Assembly: GCA_044350425.1 (NCBI GenBank)
Contig: JBILHS010000006.1
Span: 1-64,000 of the forward strand
Direction: 5' to 3'
Source: M3007 sp044350425
GTDB taxonomy: Bacteria; Bacteroidota; Bacteroidia; Chitinophagales; Saprospiraceae
DNA: 64,000 nucleotides
Below the pieces are notes generated by a model. It made no database searches. It was not told the origin of the DNA and was given only the letters and a program-made list of their open reading frames with translations. Positions 43,652 to 52,960 of this stretch are shown here, piece after piece; the stretch's first letter is position 1; each line of letters begins with the position of its first letter. The position numbers and the translations under genes are program-made.

Positions 43652-46600
43652 ATGAAAAAAATATCCCAATTTTTTTGCTCGATCGGCTTAACCCGATGCC
43701 TTCCGATTTTCTGCTTCATCCTGTTGAGCGTAATGGCCAAAGGCCAAGACAACTGTTTTGAAATCCGTTTTTCCACCGAAGACGCTCAGGTGGGCGACAC
43801 CATTGAGGTGCTCGCAACGGTGCGCGGGTTCGTGGAAATTGTTTCGTATCAGTTTGTGGCACAGTGGAATCCCGCTGAATTGCAATATGTGAAATATAGC
43901 GCCAGCGGTGCGGCATTGGCCGGGCAATTATTCGGTGCCAGCAGTGTTGCTCAGGGGATTTTTCGCGCGGTGTGGAGTGACGTGAACGCCTCCGGTATGA
44001 CGGCACCCAACGATGCCTTGTTGTTCAAAATGTATTTCAAGGTACTGGCAGATACGATAGGGTTTTGCCCGATAAAAATTAAACCAGACGACAATCTAAC
44101 CATTTACGAGGTAGCCAATAACAACTCGAACAAGTTCCCTTTATCTCATGTAATCGGTGGCGCGAGGGTGAATAAATCCAGCGATTTTGTGCTGGGCGAC
44201 CTCTGCGTAATCCCACCGCCTTGCACCGGAAACGCCGGGAACCTGCAGGCCAGCGTCTCGGGCGGCATTCCACCCTATCAATATCTTTGGATCGGCCCGA
44301 ATGGATTTACTTCAGCAGACAGTCTGCTGAACGCGCTTACCCCCGGCCGCTACGATCTCCGCGTCACCGATGCGGTGGGCAATGAGGTACAGGCTATTAC
44401 GCGGTTTTTCTCTGGCGGGGCGGCGGTCTATAGCAGTGTCACCGTCCATGCATCCAAGTGCCAACTGGCGAATGGTTGTGCTCAGGTAAATGCATATTCT
44501 GGAACTCCACCCTACACCTATTCATGGTCGCAGCCGGGTTCAGTCAACCTCAGTCGCTGTGATTTATACAGTGGCAACCATTCCGTGACCATTTCGGATA
44601 CGAAGGGCTGCATCACTGTACAGGATTTTTTTATTGAAAAAGATACGCTGTTGGGAGTCGAACTAACGCCTTCGTACGCCGATTGTCGATTCGATCTTTT
44701 GGGCGGGGTAATCCTGAGCACCGATGGAACGCCTCCTTTTAGTTATCATTGGTCGAACGGCTCGACCGCTGCCAATCTGGAACAAACCCATCCGGGCGCT
44801 TACTCCGTAAGTGTAACGGATGCAGAGGGTTGTGCAGGAAGTGCTTCCACTTTGATAAAGGACTATGGCACCTTTGACTGGAAATTCAGTTTGGGCAATT
44901 ATTGCGACCCGGACGCGACGCTTGGCCGAATTGACCTGTTTGGATATGCCATGGCGCAACGAACGAACCCACCCCTTTCTATTGCCTGGAACAATGGAAC
45001 CAGACAAGAAATCCACGATCTGGACGAGACCCTTGTATACCAGCTCATGAGCCGTTTTAAGGGGGTTCCGAACGGAATTTATGCGGTGACCATTACGGAT
45101 GCTGACGGCTGTTCACAGGTGGAGACAATAGCGTCTAAGTGTTATAAAAACATAACGCTGGATACCCTCTCGCCCCAGTTTTACATCGAAAGCAACACGG
45201 CCAATGGCGATGTAGAAGTGCGTGGAAAAGGTCTAAAGGGTATAAAATCGCTTGCTTTTAGTTTGAATTGGCAGGCGAATGACATGGATCTTGATGAATT
45301 GATTTGGCAGGGTTCCTTCCTGTCTGGTGTAAGTTTCAACAATTTCACCACATACCCAAGTTCAGGCCGGATCGATTTTTCCTGGAGCTCTCCTTCTCCA
45401 CAAGGGCATTCTGGCGACACGGACATTCGCCTGTTCAGGCTGCGTTTTGCAGACAACCAATACAATCACCCTTCGGTAAATTTCGGGGAATACAACAATG
45501 CCCCCTACCGTATCGAACATGTGACGGAAGGGAAGAAACCTTTCATTGGACGGTGTGGCACCGCCCATTTTGCATATCCTACGGGTGGATTTGACGTTAT
45601 ACCTGAATTTAACTTAACGGCCCCTTCTTGTGCCTACGACGGTTATAGAAGCATACAACTCAATAGCAACGACCCCGATGTTAATCCTTATACGCAAAAG
45701 ATTTACGGATCCTTCAACTATACTACTCCGGTTATTTCAGCGGACGATTTGCTTTTTGCAAAGCCGGGCATCCTGAATATTCGGGCAGCTGGAGCGGGTA
45801 ATTTCTACGTTAATATCCCGCCCTATTCTTTACCCGCCTCCGAGTGCGTCTGGCCCGGCGATGCTGACAACAACAGTGTCGTCAACCATTTCGACCTGCT
45901 TTATCTTGGTCTGGGCATGAACAGCCAGTCCGCGCCGCGTGCTGAATCCGCCAGCCTTTGGCGAGGATGTGATGCCCAGGATTGGTTGGAAAGCACCTCC
46001 ACCCGACATATCAATTTCAAAAATCTTGATCTGGACGGAAACGGTCTCATCGAAGCTGCCGACACAACTACGTTGCTCAGGCACTGGGGGCAAATGATCA
46101 GCCCTTTTGCCGCCATGCAACCCTATCGGATGCCATACATACCAGACACGCTTGACGCCGCTAGGAAGATCAGCATTCAGGCTGACACGGTGTTCGCAGG
46201 TGCAGAGGTCAAAATCCCCCTCTCTTTTGCAGCGGACGGGATACAGGGCCTGGCATTCAGTGTGAGTTATAATTCGGTGCTGGTCGTCTCCGACGCGAGA
46301 TTTGAGCCCTCGGGGTCTTGGCTGGGCGATCCCTTATCCGATTTGATTTGTGTTCAAAAAGATATTCAAAACCAGAGTAGACTCGACATTGCGATTACCC
46401 GCACCGATGGACAAGCTTCCAGCGGGGCGGGCGCAATCGGGTATTTGGTGCTGACTTTCAAGACTTTACCACCTGATTCACTGCTCCGAACCGTGTTGTT
46501 CACCGCCCATGCGCTGGCCATTACTCCGGCCGAAAAACTCATCGCACTGGGTGAATCACGGCAGGAAATCGTCCTGCGCGGGCAAACAAACTCAGGCACT

Positions 46601-46867
46601 CAAACAGCCTTGCTGCCCAATCATGCCATCCAACTTTTCCCTAACCCCGCTCTTGATTTTCTACTGCTAAAAAGCTCGTCTGCACCCATCCACCGGGTTG
46701 AAATCAGCGGTACCGATGGTACATTGCACGAAATTTCCGAATTCGAAAACCCTGTCCAGCATGTCCGGATTGAATTGGGAAAAATGCCAGCCGGGACGTA
46801 CTTCGCCCGCGTTTTCTGCGGAACCGGGGTGGTGGTGAAAAAGTTTATGATTGTAAGAACGTATTAA
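43652..46867 (+). CDS. Giant T9SS surface protein with cohesin-like, SprB-like and dockerin-like domains (B)
   Basis: A protein of 1071 residues and a diverged paralogue of the gene at 40338 with the same domain order: signal peptide (MKKISQFFCS... KGQ), cohesin-like domain (DAQVGDTIEVLATVRGF), SprB-like repeats (GGIPPYQYLWIGPNGF), central beta-sandwich, dockerin-like part (CVWPGDADNNSVVNHFDLLY and NLDLDGNGLIEAADT), second cohesin-like domain and T9SS type A sorting domain (LFPNPALDFLLLK to the end). Presence of both module types in each protein would allow chains or networks. Confidence 0.8.
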   Translation: MKKISQFFCSIGLTRCLPIFCFILLSVMAKGQDNCFEIRFSTEDAQVGDTIEVLATVRGFVEIVSYQFVAQWNPAELQYVKYSASGAALAGQLFGASSVAQGIFRAVWSDVNASGMTAPNDALLFKMYFKVLADTIGFCPIKIKPDDNLTIYEVANNNSNKFPLSHVIGGARVNKSSDFVLGDLCVIPPPCTGNAGNLQASVSGGIPPYQYLWIGPNGFTSADSLLNALTPGRYDLRVTDAVGNEVQAITRFFSGGAAVYSSVTVHASKCQLANGCAQVNAYSGTPPYTYSWSQPGSVNLSRCDLYSGNHSVTISDTKGCITVQDFFIEKDTLLGVELTPSYADCRFDLLGGVILSTDGTPPFSYHWSNGSTAANLEQTHPGAYSVSVTDAEGCAGSASTLIKDYGTFDWKFSLGNYCDPDATLGRIDLFGYAMAQRTNPPLSIAWNNGTRQEIHDLDETLVYQLMSRFKGVPNGIYAVTITDADGCSQVETIASKCYKNITLDTLSPQFYIESNTANGDVEVRGKGLKGIKSLAFSLNWQANDMDLDELIWQGSFLSGVSFNNFTTYPSSGRIDFSWSSPSPQGHSGDTDIRLFRLRFADNQYNHPSVNFGEYNNAPYRIEHVTEGKKPFIGRCGTAHFAYPTGGFDVIPEFNLTAPSCAYDGYRSIQLNSNDPDVNPYTQKIYGSFNYTTPVISADDLLFAKPGILNIRAAGAGNFYVNIPPYSLPASECVWPGDADNNSVVNHFDLLYLGLGMNSQSAPRAESASLWRGCDAQDWLESTSTRHINFKNLDLDGNGLIEAADTTTLLRHWGQMISPFAAMQPYRMPYIPDTLDAARKISIQADTVFAGAEVKIPLSFAADGIQGLAFSVSYNSVLVVSDARFEPSGSWLGDPLSDLICVQKDIQNQSRLDIAITRTDGQASSGAGAIGYLVLTFKTLPPDSLLRTVLFTAHALAITPAEKLIALGESRQEIVLRGQTNSGTQTALLPNHAIQLFPNPALDFLLLKSSSAPIHRVEISGTDGTLHEISEFENPVQHVRIELGKMPAGTYFARVFCGTGVVVKKFMIVRTY

Positions 46868-46895
46868 AAACCGGGGCCTAAATCCCCCAATTAAA

Positions 46896-46931
46896 CGAAA
46901 AACGGAGCGACAAATCAGGTTTGTCGCTCCG
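46896..46931 (-). terminator. Terminator of the blaR1-like gene
   Basis: A perfect 12-base stem (46903-46914 / 46920-46931) with a 5-base loop. Read on the minus strand it is followed by a run of five T. It lies downstream of the minus-strand gene ending at 46976. Confidence 0.8.
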
Positions 46932-46975
46932 CTGCGAGCATTCTATCTCGTATTCATGGAATCAATACCCGGCTA

Positions 46976-48757
46976 TTATTCCGGAGATTTCTTGTCCAGC
47001 TTAAACTTTATCGGTAACATATATTCCATCTGGACCACCTTCCCTTCTTTCATACCTGGCTTCCAATTAGGCATAGCACTCACCACACGGATGGCCTCAA
47101 TGACCAGATCAGGGTGAAGTGGTTTGTCGGGGTTGGCTTGTTCAATTCCCGTCAGGGAGCCATCCTCTTTCACCACAAATTTCACGATCACCATGCCCTC
47201 CGCTTTGGCTGCTTTGGCGGTTGCCGGGTATTTGATGTTCTCGCGGAGAAACTTGAACGGATCACCAGGAAAAGCAGGATCCATCAGGGTTGTTTTGCCA
47301 GCTGAAATTAGAACGGAAGCCGCTTCAACAGGTTTTGAATCCAACCTGAAATTCAACGGAATATTCATGATGCAACTTACCGTCTTGCCTTTGTGCTTTG
47401 CAGGAATCCAATTGGGCATGGATGACACGACACGTTCAGATTCTGCTAACATATCCTCGCGCATATTGAATCCACTGCTCGCAATTGCCCTTGCTTTGCT
47501 GATAGTACCATCTTGATTCACAACGAAGCGTACGGTCGCAATACCTTCAGCGCCTGCCTGCTTTGCAGCCTCGGGGTATTTCAAATGATCCGTCAGGTAC
47601 TTGTTCAGGGCCTCTTGTCCTCCCGGAAATTGTGGCTGAACCTCTGTATATTGGTACACCAAATTGCCGGTTCCATCCACTTCTGGTGCGACACTGTTGC
47701 GCACAATTTTCACAGTCTCTTGGTAGGTATTGGGGTCGAATGTGACTACAGTATCTTGCCTCATCCAGCCTTTTGACTCCAATTCACGTACAAATTCGAG
47801 GTGTTTTTCGTCCACAACCTGTGCAATGGCCGGAGCTTGCCGGAACAACACCGCAAATAAGATGGCCAGCGGGGCCACAAATCCAAATTTAATGGCCCGA
47901 ACGGGGGCAGATGCCTTTTTCGTGAGCATAATGAGTCTTTGTTTGAGAGGTGATTGAAAAAAGTGATTGGCGAAGGCGATCGACATTCCGGACTGCGATT
48001 GCCCTATCAACAAGAGGCCATATTGTTTTCTGTCTGCCTGACGCGATGCCGCAGCATCTGCCAGGTATTCGTGCACCGTGCGCAAGGCCTTTCTGTACCA
48101 GTGTGCCACGGGGTGGAACCAAAATACGATACATAGGAGCTCAGCGAACAACACGTCGGCGCTGTGCCAGCCATGGGCATGGGCGCGTTCGTGAGCGAGC
48201 ATGAGTGTGGTGGGTAGCATGGAATTTGTGCCGTTTACGGCACTGGATAACTGTGTTGGAGGCGTAAACGCCTCTTCTCCCGACGGACTAAAGTCCATAC
48301 TACCCTCAGGCACAAACACCCATTTGAAAAACGAGAAAGGCACTTTTGCTTCGTTGGTTTCAATCAGCAAACAACCATCCGGGAGTTGCTGAGACCGACC
48401 GTTAATGGCCATTTGAACTATTTTATACAAACCCCACAGCACCCGAGCCAACATCAGAGAAAAGCCCAGCCAATACACCATCCATAAAAAATCCAGGTCT
48501 TGCCAGGTACTTGCGACTGCCTCTACCTGTTGAACCCCTACCGAAAATTCCGGCAAGGCAAACACAGGCAGGCCACTTTCTTCCACAGGCACCGGCAACT
48601 GGTCAGCAGGTAACGCCGCCAATAGAATTCCAAGGGCAGCGGTGCCCAATAAGTAAACGCGGTTGGCGCGGAAAAAGGTCTCTTTCCGCAGTAACAAGGC
48701 GTAAAGCAGGGCAAAAAAGGCCCAGCAAAGGCTTAGTTTAAGTAGGAAAATGGTCAT
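46976..48757 (-). CDS. BlaR1/MecR1-like M56 metallopeptidase with two TonB-like C-terminal domains
   Basis: A 593-residue membrane protein. The N-terminal part has membrane segments and the M56 zinc motif HERAH (His189-His193) with a downstream HEYLADA (229-235) carrying a probable third ligand. After a further membrane segment near 290 come two TonB-C-like domains (KYPEAAKQAGAEGIATVRFVV and KYPATAKAAKAEGMVIVKFVV). Such proteins work with a BlaI-type repressor, here the next gene 28 bases upstream, and cut it on signal. Residues about 152-179 come from an inserted hairpin element (see 48221-48304). The signal is not known; the beta-lactam link is not implied. Confidence 0.85.
   Translation of the reverse strand: MTIFLLKLSLCWAFFALLYALLLRKETFFRANRVYLLGTAALGILLAALPADQLPVPVEESGLPVFALPEFSVGVQQVEAVASTWQDLDFLWMVYWLGFSLMLARVLWGLYKIVQMAINGRSQQLPDGCLLIETNEAKVPFSFFKWVFVPEGSMDFSPSGEEAFTPPTQLSSAVNGTNSMLPTTLMLAHERAHAHGWHSADVLFAELLCIVFWFHPVAHWYRKALRTVHEYLADAAASRQADRKQYGLLLIGQSQSGMSIAFANHFFQSPLKQRLIMLTKKASAPVRAIKFGFVAPLAILFAVLFRQAPAIAQVVDEKHLEFVRELESKGWMRQDTVVTFDPNTYQETVKIVRNSVAPEVDGTGNLVYQYTEVQPQFPGGQEALNKYLTDHLKYPEAAKQAGAEGIATVRFVVNQDGTISKARAIASSGFNMREDMLAESERVVSSMPNWIPAKHKGKTVSCIMNIPLNFRLDSKPVEAASVLISAGKTTLMDPAFPGDPFKFLRENIKYPATAKAAKAEGMVIVKFVVKEDGSLTGIEQANPDKPLHPDLVIEAIRVVSAMPNWKPGMKEGKVVQMEYMLPIKFKLDKKSPE
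48221..48304 (-). repeat. Hairpin element inserted in frame in the blaR1-like gene
   Basis: The stretch contains GCGTAAACGC and GGACTAAAGTCCATACTACC, the same layout as the array palindrome (GCGCCGTAAACGGCGC and GGCCTAAAGGCCATACTACC). Stem bases changed in pairs while the TAAA loops stayed. It encodes 28 residues (SMDFSPSGEEAF..., residues 152-179) between the strand WVFVPEG and the helix with the zinc motif. Confidence 0.8.
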
Positions 48758-48785
48758 AATGAATCATTTCTGAAACCGTGTAGGT

Positions 48786-49157
48786 TTATGATTTTTGATC
48801 GTTATCAGATTCCAAAAGCCGCATCATCTCCTCCAATTCAGTTTTGCTCAATTTCTCTTCTTCGGCCAGATGTGACACTAACCGCGGCACCGAGCCGCCG
48901 AAGTAATTGCGCAGCAGATCGCCTAGTGAACGGCGACCATATGCTTCGCGCTCTACCAGGGGAAAATACTCGTGGGTTTTGCCGTAGGCTTTGTGGCCGA
49001 CGAATCCTTTTTTCTCTAAGATGCGCACTACGCTGGAAATGGTGCTATGGGGTGGTTTGGGTTCAGGGCAGCGCTCGAGCAGGTCACTGACTGTGCCTCG
49101 GCCCACTTCCCAGAGAAGCTGCATGACGTCTTCTTCTGCTTTGGTAAGTTTCTGCAT
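48786..49157 (-). CDS. blaI: BlaI/MecI/CopY family repressor
   Basis: A 123-residue protein starting at MQKLTKAEEDVMQLLWEVG. The in-frame extension to 49298 runs through a palindrome and is rejected. The winged-helix domain (STISSVVRILEKKGFVGHKAYGKTHEYFPLV) is followed by a helical dimerisation part (LSHLAEEEKLSKTELEEMMRLLE) typical of the family. It should bind the promoter region of its own operon as a dimer until cleaved by the membrane peptidase encoded next. Confidence 0.9.
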   Translation of the reverse strand: MQKLTKAEEDVMQLLWEVGRGTVSDLLERCPEPKPPHSTISSVVRILEKKGFVGHKAYGKTHEYFPLVEREAYGRRSLGDLLRNYFGGSVPRLVSHLAEEEKLSKTELEEMMRLLESDNDQKS

Positions 49158-49172
49158 GATAGTGGTTGGTGG

Positions 49173-49249
49173 TTGGTGATTGGGGGATTTGATTGGCCTG
49201 GGCGCTCGAAGCCCCAAATAGCCAAATAGCCAAATCCCCCAATCACCAA
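49173..49249. repeat. Inverted repeat upstream of blaI
   Basis: Exact 19-base arms at 49173-49191 and 49231-49249 (TTGGTGATTGGGGGATTTG and its inverse). It lies in the leader between the blaI start and the probable promoter area. It could form an mRNA hairpin; it is longer than a normal repressor site. Confidence 0.8.
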
Positions 49250-49316
49250 TTTCATGAACTAACGATACAAAGGTGTAACGGATTATTTTTTTATACAACT
49301 ATTTTTTTAGCTTTAT

Positions 49317-49332
49317 AACGTATTTTTACGTT
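49317..49332. promoter_or_regulatory. Candidate BlaI operator
   Basis: A short palindrome AACGTA-TTTT-TACGTT in the AT-rich region between blaI and the divergent dipeptidase relic. Half-sites containing TAC/GTA recall BlaI-type operators. Assignment is by position only. Confidence 0.4.
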
Positions 49333-49437
49333 AAATAAAACAAACCATTGAATATCAATTATATAAAGTGGAAAACTTTTTTTGGATTTGGCGATCTGTT
49401 TTACATCATTTACCTTTTCGACACAAAATCTCTAACC

Positions 49438-50024
49438 ATGTTACGACCTACAATCCTGTTACTCGCGCTACTTTCCATATTTTTCTGTACCCAAAACAAG
49501 CCTGAGGACGAATACCTCCGCCGTGCCAAAGCGCTCCTTGCCACTACGCCCATTGTGGATACACACATCGATTTCCCCTGGTATCTGGTGGAGCATAAAA
49601 AATGGCACACGCATGGTTATACTGCTTTTGTGCTGCTCCCCGTGCCGATGACATCCTGAGCAATTTCAAAAAAGGCATCGTTTCCCTCCCGATGGGTATG
49701 GAAAACGGCTCCCCACTCGACAAAATTGAAGATGTAGCCTACTTTCACCAGCGCGGCATCCGATATGTCACCCTAACCCATGGTAAGGATAACCACATTT
49801 CTGACTCCTCTTACGACACCCTGCATACGCATCACGGACTCATTGATTTTGTTGGACTTGGATCTGATTTTGATGGCGTGGGACTTGCACTTCCACCAGA
49901 TCTGGACGATGCGGATGAGTATCCAAATCTGATTGCCGAATTGCTTCGCAGGAGCTATTCGGATGAAGATGTTCAAAAAATTTGTAGTGGCAATGTGCTG
50001 CGGGTTTGGCGGGCGAATGAGTAG
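49438..50024 (+). pseudogene. Decayed membrane dipeptidase (peptidase M19)
   Basis: A start at 49438 gives a lipoprotein-like signal peptide and DEYLRRAKALL...PIVDTHIDFPW, the N-terminal metal-binding motif of renal-type dipeptidases. The frame ends at 49659. In another frame to 50024 it continues with AFHQRGIRYVTLTH-like and FVGLGSDFDGVG segments, and ends EDVQKICSGNVLRV, all M19 hallmarks. Together they cover about 195 codons where a full enzyme has about 400, so internal deletions and a frame change have removed the gene's middle. Confidence 0.8.
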
Positions 50025-50087
50025 ATTTTTATAGCAAGCACGAAACCCATACAATGCCCTAATTTTGACCGGATAAAAACTGTTTTT

Positions 50088-52379
50088 ATGCTCTATTCTC
50101 TCTCTGGATCGACTCTGCTCCTTTGGCTGCTCTCTCCGCTTTTACTTTTACCCGATGTAGCCCTGGCGCAGGAGAAGCAATCCCCCAAGCCCATCACCCT
50201 GGAAGATATCTGGCAAAAAGGAACTTTCAATGCCAAGGCAATCCCAGGCTTCAACTTCCAGAACGACGGTGCGCATTTCACGCGTCTGGAAGGAACCGCC
50301 ATCACGCAGTACGACTTGCGGACGGGCGAGCGCAGCGGCACTATTTTCGATGCCGCTTATGTGGGCAGTGAAATTGCTGAATGGGAGGGTACTTTTGATG
50401 GCTATTCTTTCAGTCCGGATGAATCCAAAATTTTATTGACCACCCATTCGACCCCGATCTTCCGAAGGAGTTCAGAGGCCGATTTTTTTGTTTTTGACCT
50501 CAAAACAAAAAAACTCATGCAGCTCTACCAAGACAATGTGGCCTACCTGGATAAGACCCGGCGATTGAACAAACAACGCTATGCCACGTTTTCGCCCGAC
50601 GGTTCTAAGGTGGGGTTTGTACTGAAAAACGACCTGTATTTCAAGGATTTAGCCTCGGGAAAACTCACCCGAATCACCTCTGATGGAAAGCAAAATGCCA
50701 TTATCAATGGCGCCTCAGACTGGGTGTACGAGGAAGAATTTGAGCTGGTGCGTACCTTCCAGTGGAGCCCCGACGGACAATATCTGGCATACCTCCGTTT
50801 TGACGAACGTGAAGTGCCGGAAATGACGATGGATATGTATAAGGGCGGAATGTACCCTGAAGCGATCACATTCAAATACCCCAAAGTGGGTGAAAAGAAC
50901 TCGGTGGTAACGGCGCATGTCTACGATATTCAGCTTGCAAAAACCATCGATGTCAATATCCCGGATCGCGAACGCCGCAACGGAAGGATCGACGATTACC
51001 TGCCCCGAATTACCTGGACACCCTCCGGAAAAGTCTGCCTGACCTGGATGAATCGCCACCAAAGCAGCCAGCGTTTGCTCCTGGTGGATCCAACTTCAGG
51101 CGATTGTACTGTATTGCAGGAAGAAAAAAGCAAATATTACCTCGATCTGCATGACGTGGTTTTCTTAGCCGATGGTTCCGGGTTTGTCATGCAAAGCGAA
51201 AAAAGCGGGTTCAATCATCTGTATAAATATGATATGTCTGGCCGTGAAGTTGCTGCGCTCACCAAAGGCAAATGGGAGGTGACCGATTTTTATGGCATCG
51301 ATGAAAAAAATGGCAAGGTCTATTTTCAGGCAGCGAGCAAATCGCCAATGGGTCGCGAGCTGTATGAAACCAATATGAAAGGTCAAAAAAACAGAAAGAT
51401 CAAAAAAGCAGCAGGCAGCAACGGGGCACAATGGAGCAGCACCTTTGAATATTTTGTTCATAACTTTTCCACCGCCAATACTCCGCCACAATACACGGTT
51501 TGTGACCGAAAAGGGAAAGTAATCCGCACTCTGGAACAGAACACAGAACTAGGCAGTAAACAGCGCGAATACGGGACCATCCCGGTCGAATTTTTTGATT
51601 TCAAGACCACGGAGCAAGTAACCCTGAATGGTTGGATGATCAAACCTGCCGCGCCGGAGTTTAAAGATCAAAAACTCCCTGTGCTGATGTTTGTGTACGG
51701 AGGTCCTGGCAGCCAACAAGTCACGGATGCCTGGAAGGGCGCCAATTACTGGTGGTTTCAGATGCTTGCGCAGCAAGGATATGTGGTGGCCTGCGTTGAC
51801 AATCGCGGTACCGGCGCGCGCGGTGAGGAATTTAAAAAGATGACTTACAAGCAGTTAGGTCACTACGAGGTACTGGATCAGATCGAAGCGGCAAAATATC
51901 TCGGCAAACTGGATTTTATAGATGCCGCACGAATCGGGATCTTTGGCTGGAGTTATGGCGGCTACATGAGTACCAATTGTATCCTGAAAGGCAAGGAGGT
52001 TTTTAAAGCAGCCATCGCCGTCGCCCCGGTCACCAACTGGAAATGGTATGACTCCGTGTATACCGAGCGCTACATGCAAACGCATGAGGAAAACGAGTTG
52101 GGCTACGAGGAAAATTCACCCACCAACTACGCCGACGAACTGGAAGGAAACTACCTGCTGGTGCACGGTCTGGCTGACGACAATGTCCATTTCCAGCAAA
52201 CGGCAGAGATGGCCAACGAGCTGATTTCCAAGGACAAACAGTTCGATACCATGATCTATCCAAACCGAAATCACGGGATCAATGGCGACAACGCGCGGTT
52301 ACACCTCTACACGCTGATGACGAAGTTTTTGAATGAGAAACTGAAGGGTAAACAAGGAGAGAAGCTTGCTAAACCTTAA
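50088..52379 (+). CDS. Dipeptidyl peptidase IV (S9B serine peptidase)
   Basis: A 763-residue exported protease with a signal peptide (LLLPDVALAQ). The beta-propeller domain contains the Glu-Glu motif DWVYEEEF that anchors the substrate N-terminus. The C-terminal alpha/beta-hydrolase domain has the nucleophile in GWSYGGY (Ser622), the acid in ADDNVHFQ (Asp697/698) and His729 in RNHGI. The family removes X-Pro or X-Ala dipeptides from peptides in the periplasm or at the surface. It sits right after the dipeptidase relic, as if peptide degradation genes once clustered here. Confidence 0.93.
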   Translation: MLYSLSGSTLLLWLLSPLLLLPDVALAQEKQSPKPITLEDIWQKGTFNAKAIPGFNFQNDGAHFTRLEGTAITQYDLRTGERSGTIFDAAYVGSEIAEWEGTFDGYSFSPDESKILLTTHSTPIFRRSSEADFFVFDLKTKKLMQLYQDNVAYLDKTRRLNKQRYATFSPDGSKVGFVLKNDLYFKDLASGKLTRITSDGKQNAIINGASDWVYEEEFELVRTFQWSPDGQYLAYLRFDEREVPEMTMDMYKGGMYPEAITFKYPKVGEKNSVVTAHVYDIQLAKTIDVNIPDRERRNGRIDDYLPRITWTPSGKVCLTWMNRHQSSQRLLLVDPTSGDCTVLQEEKSKYYLDLHDVVFLADGSGFVMQSEKSGFNHLYKYDMSGREVAALTKGKWEVTDFYGIDEKNGKVYFQAASKSPMGRELYETNMKGQKNRKIKKAAGSNGAQWSSTFEYFVHNFSTANTPPQYTVCDRKGKVIRTLEQNTELGSKQREYGTIPVEFFDFKTTEQVTLNGWMIKPAAPEFKDQKLPVLMFVYGGPGSQQVTDAWKGANYWWFQMLAQQGYVVACVDNRGTGARGEEFKKMTYKQLGHYEVLDQIEAAKYLGKLDFIDAARIGIFGWSYGGYMSTNCILKGKEVFKAAIAVAPVTNWKWYDSVYTERYMQTHEENELGYEENSPTNYADELEGNYLLVHGLADDNVHFQQTAEMANELISKDKQFDTMIYPNRNHGINGDNARLHLYTLMTKFLNEKLKGKQGEKLAKP

Positions 52380-52384
52380 TCTTA

Positions 52385-52903
52385 TTAAAAACCAATGGGG
52401 CGGCGTTTTTCCCAGTCCTTTGGTGTGATCTGTAAACCTGCAATTTCATCGGCACGGGTTTGATTTTCCTGACCCAGCCAGTGTAGTACTTCGTTTACAT
52501 CGGAGAGTTCCTTTTCTAGTTCGCCTACTTTGGCGGCTAGTTCCGAAAACGAATAAGCGAATTGGCGCAAGGCAATGAAGGCCCGAACTATGGCGATATT
52601 TATTTGAACAGAACGCTCGCTGTTTAAGATACTCGATAGCATTGCAACGCCATGTTCGGTAAAGGCAAAGGGAGGGTAGCGTACTCCACCCCAACTTGAG
52701 GTGCCAAAATTGCACCTCAAGATTTCCCATTCTTCGGGGTTCAGTTCAAACATAAAATCAGGAGGGAATCGCGCGACATTGCGCCTGACAGAGCGTTTCA
52801 AATACTTTGTCTCTACCTCGTAAAGTTGTGCCAGATCAAAGTCCAGCATCACACGCTGACCACGAAGGGTGTGGATTTTCGTTTGGATGATTTGAGTTTC
52901 CAT
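52385..52903 (-). CDS. ORF6N domain protein, copy 1
   Basis: A 172-residue protein with the ORF6N domain (IHTLRGQRVMLDFDLAQLYEVETKYLKRSVRRN... then PFAFTEHGVAMLSSIL), a DNA-binding module also known from phages. The C-terminal helical part (AKVGELEKELSDVNEVLHW) suggests a coiled coil. It is a close tandem relative of the next gene. The middle segment (CNFGTSSWGGVRY) is quite different from its neighbour. Role unknown. Confidence 0.85.
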   Translation of the reverse strand: METQIIQTKIHTLRGQRVMLDFDLAQLYEVETKYLKRSVRRNVARFPPDFMFELNPEEWEILRCNFGTSSWGGVRYPPFAFTEHGVAMLSSILNSERSVQINIAIVRAFIALRQFAYSFSELAAKVGELEKELSDVNEVLHWLGQENQTRADEIAGLQITPKDWEKRRPIGF

Positions 52904-52960
52904 TAGTATTGGGTTCTGGTTTAAAACCTTTGTAGCTATTTCACAAAGTAGTTCTTCTTA

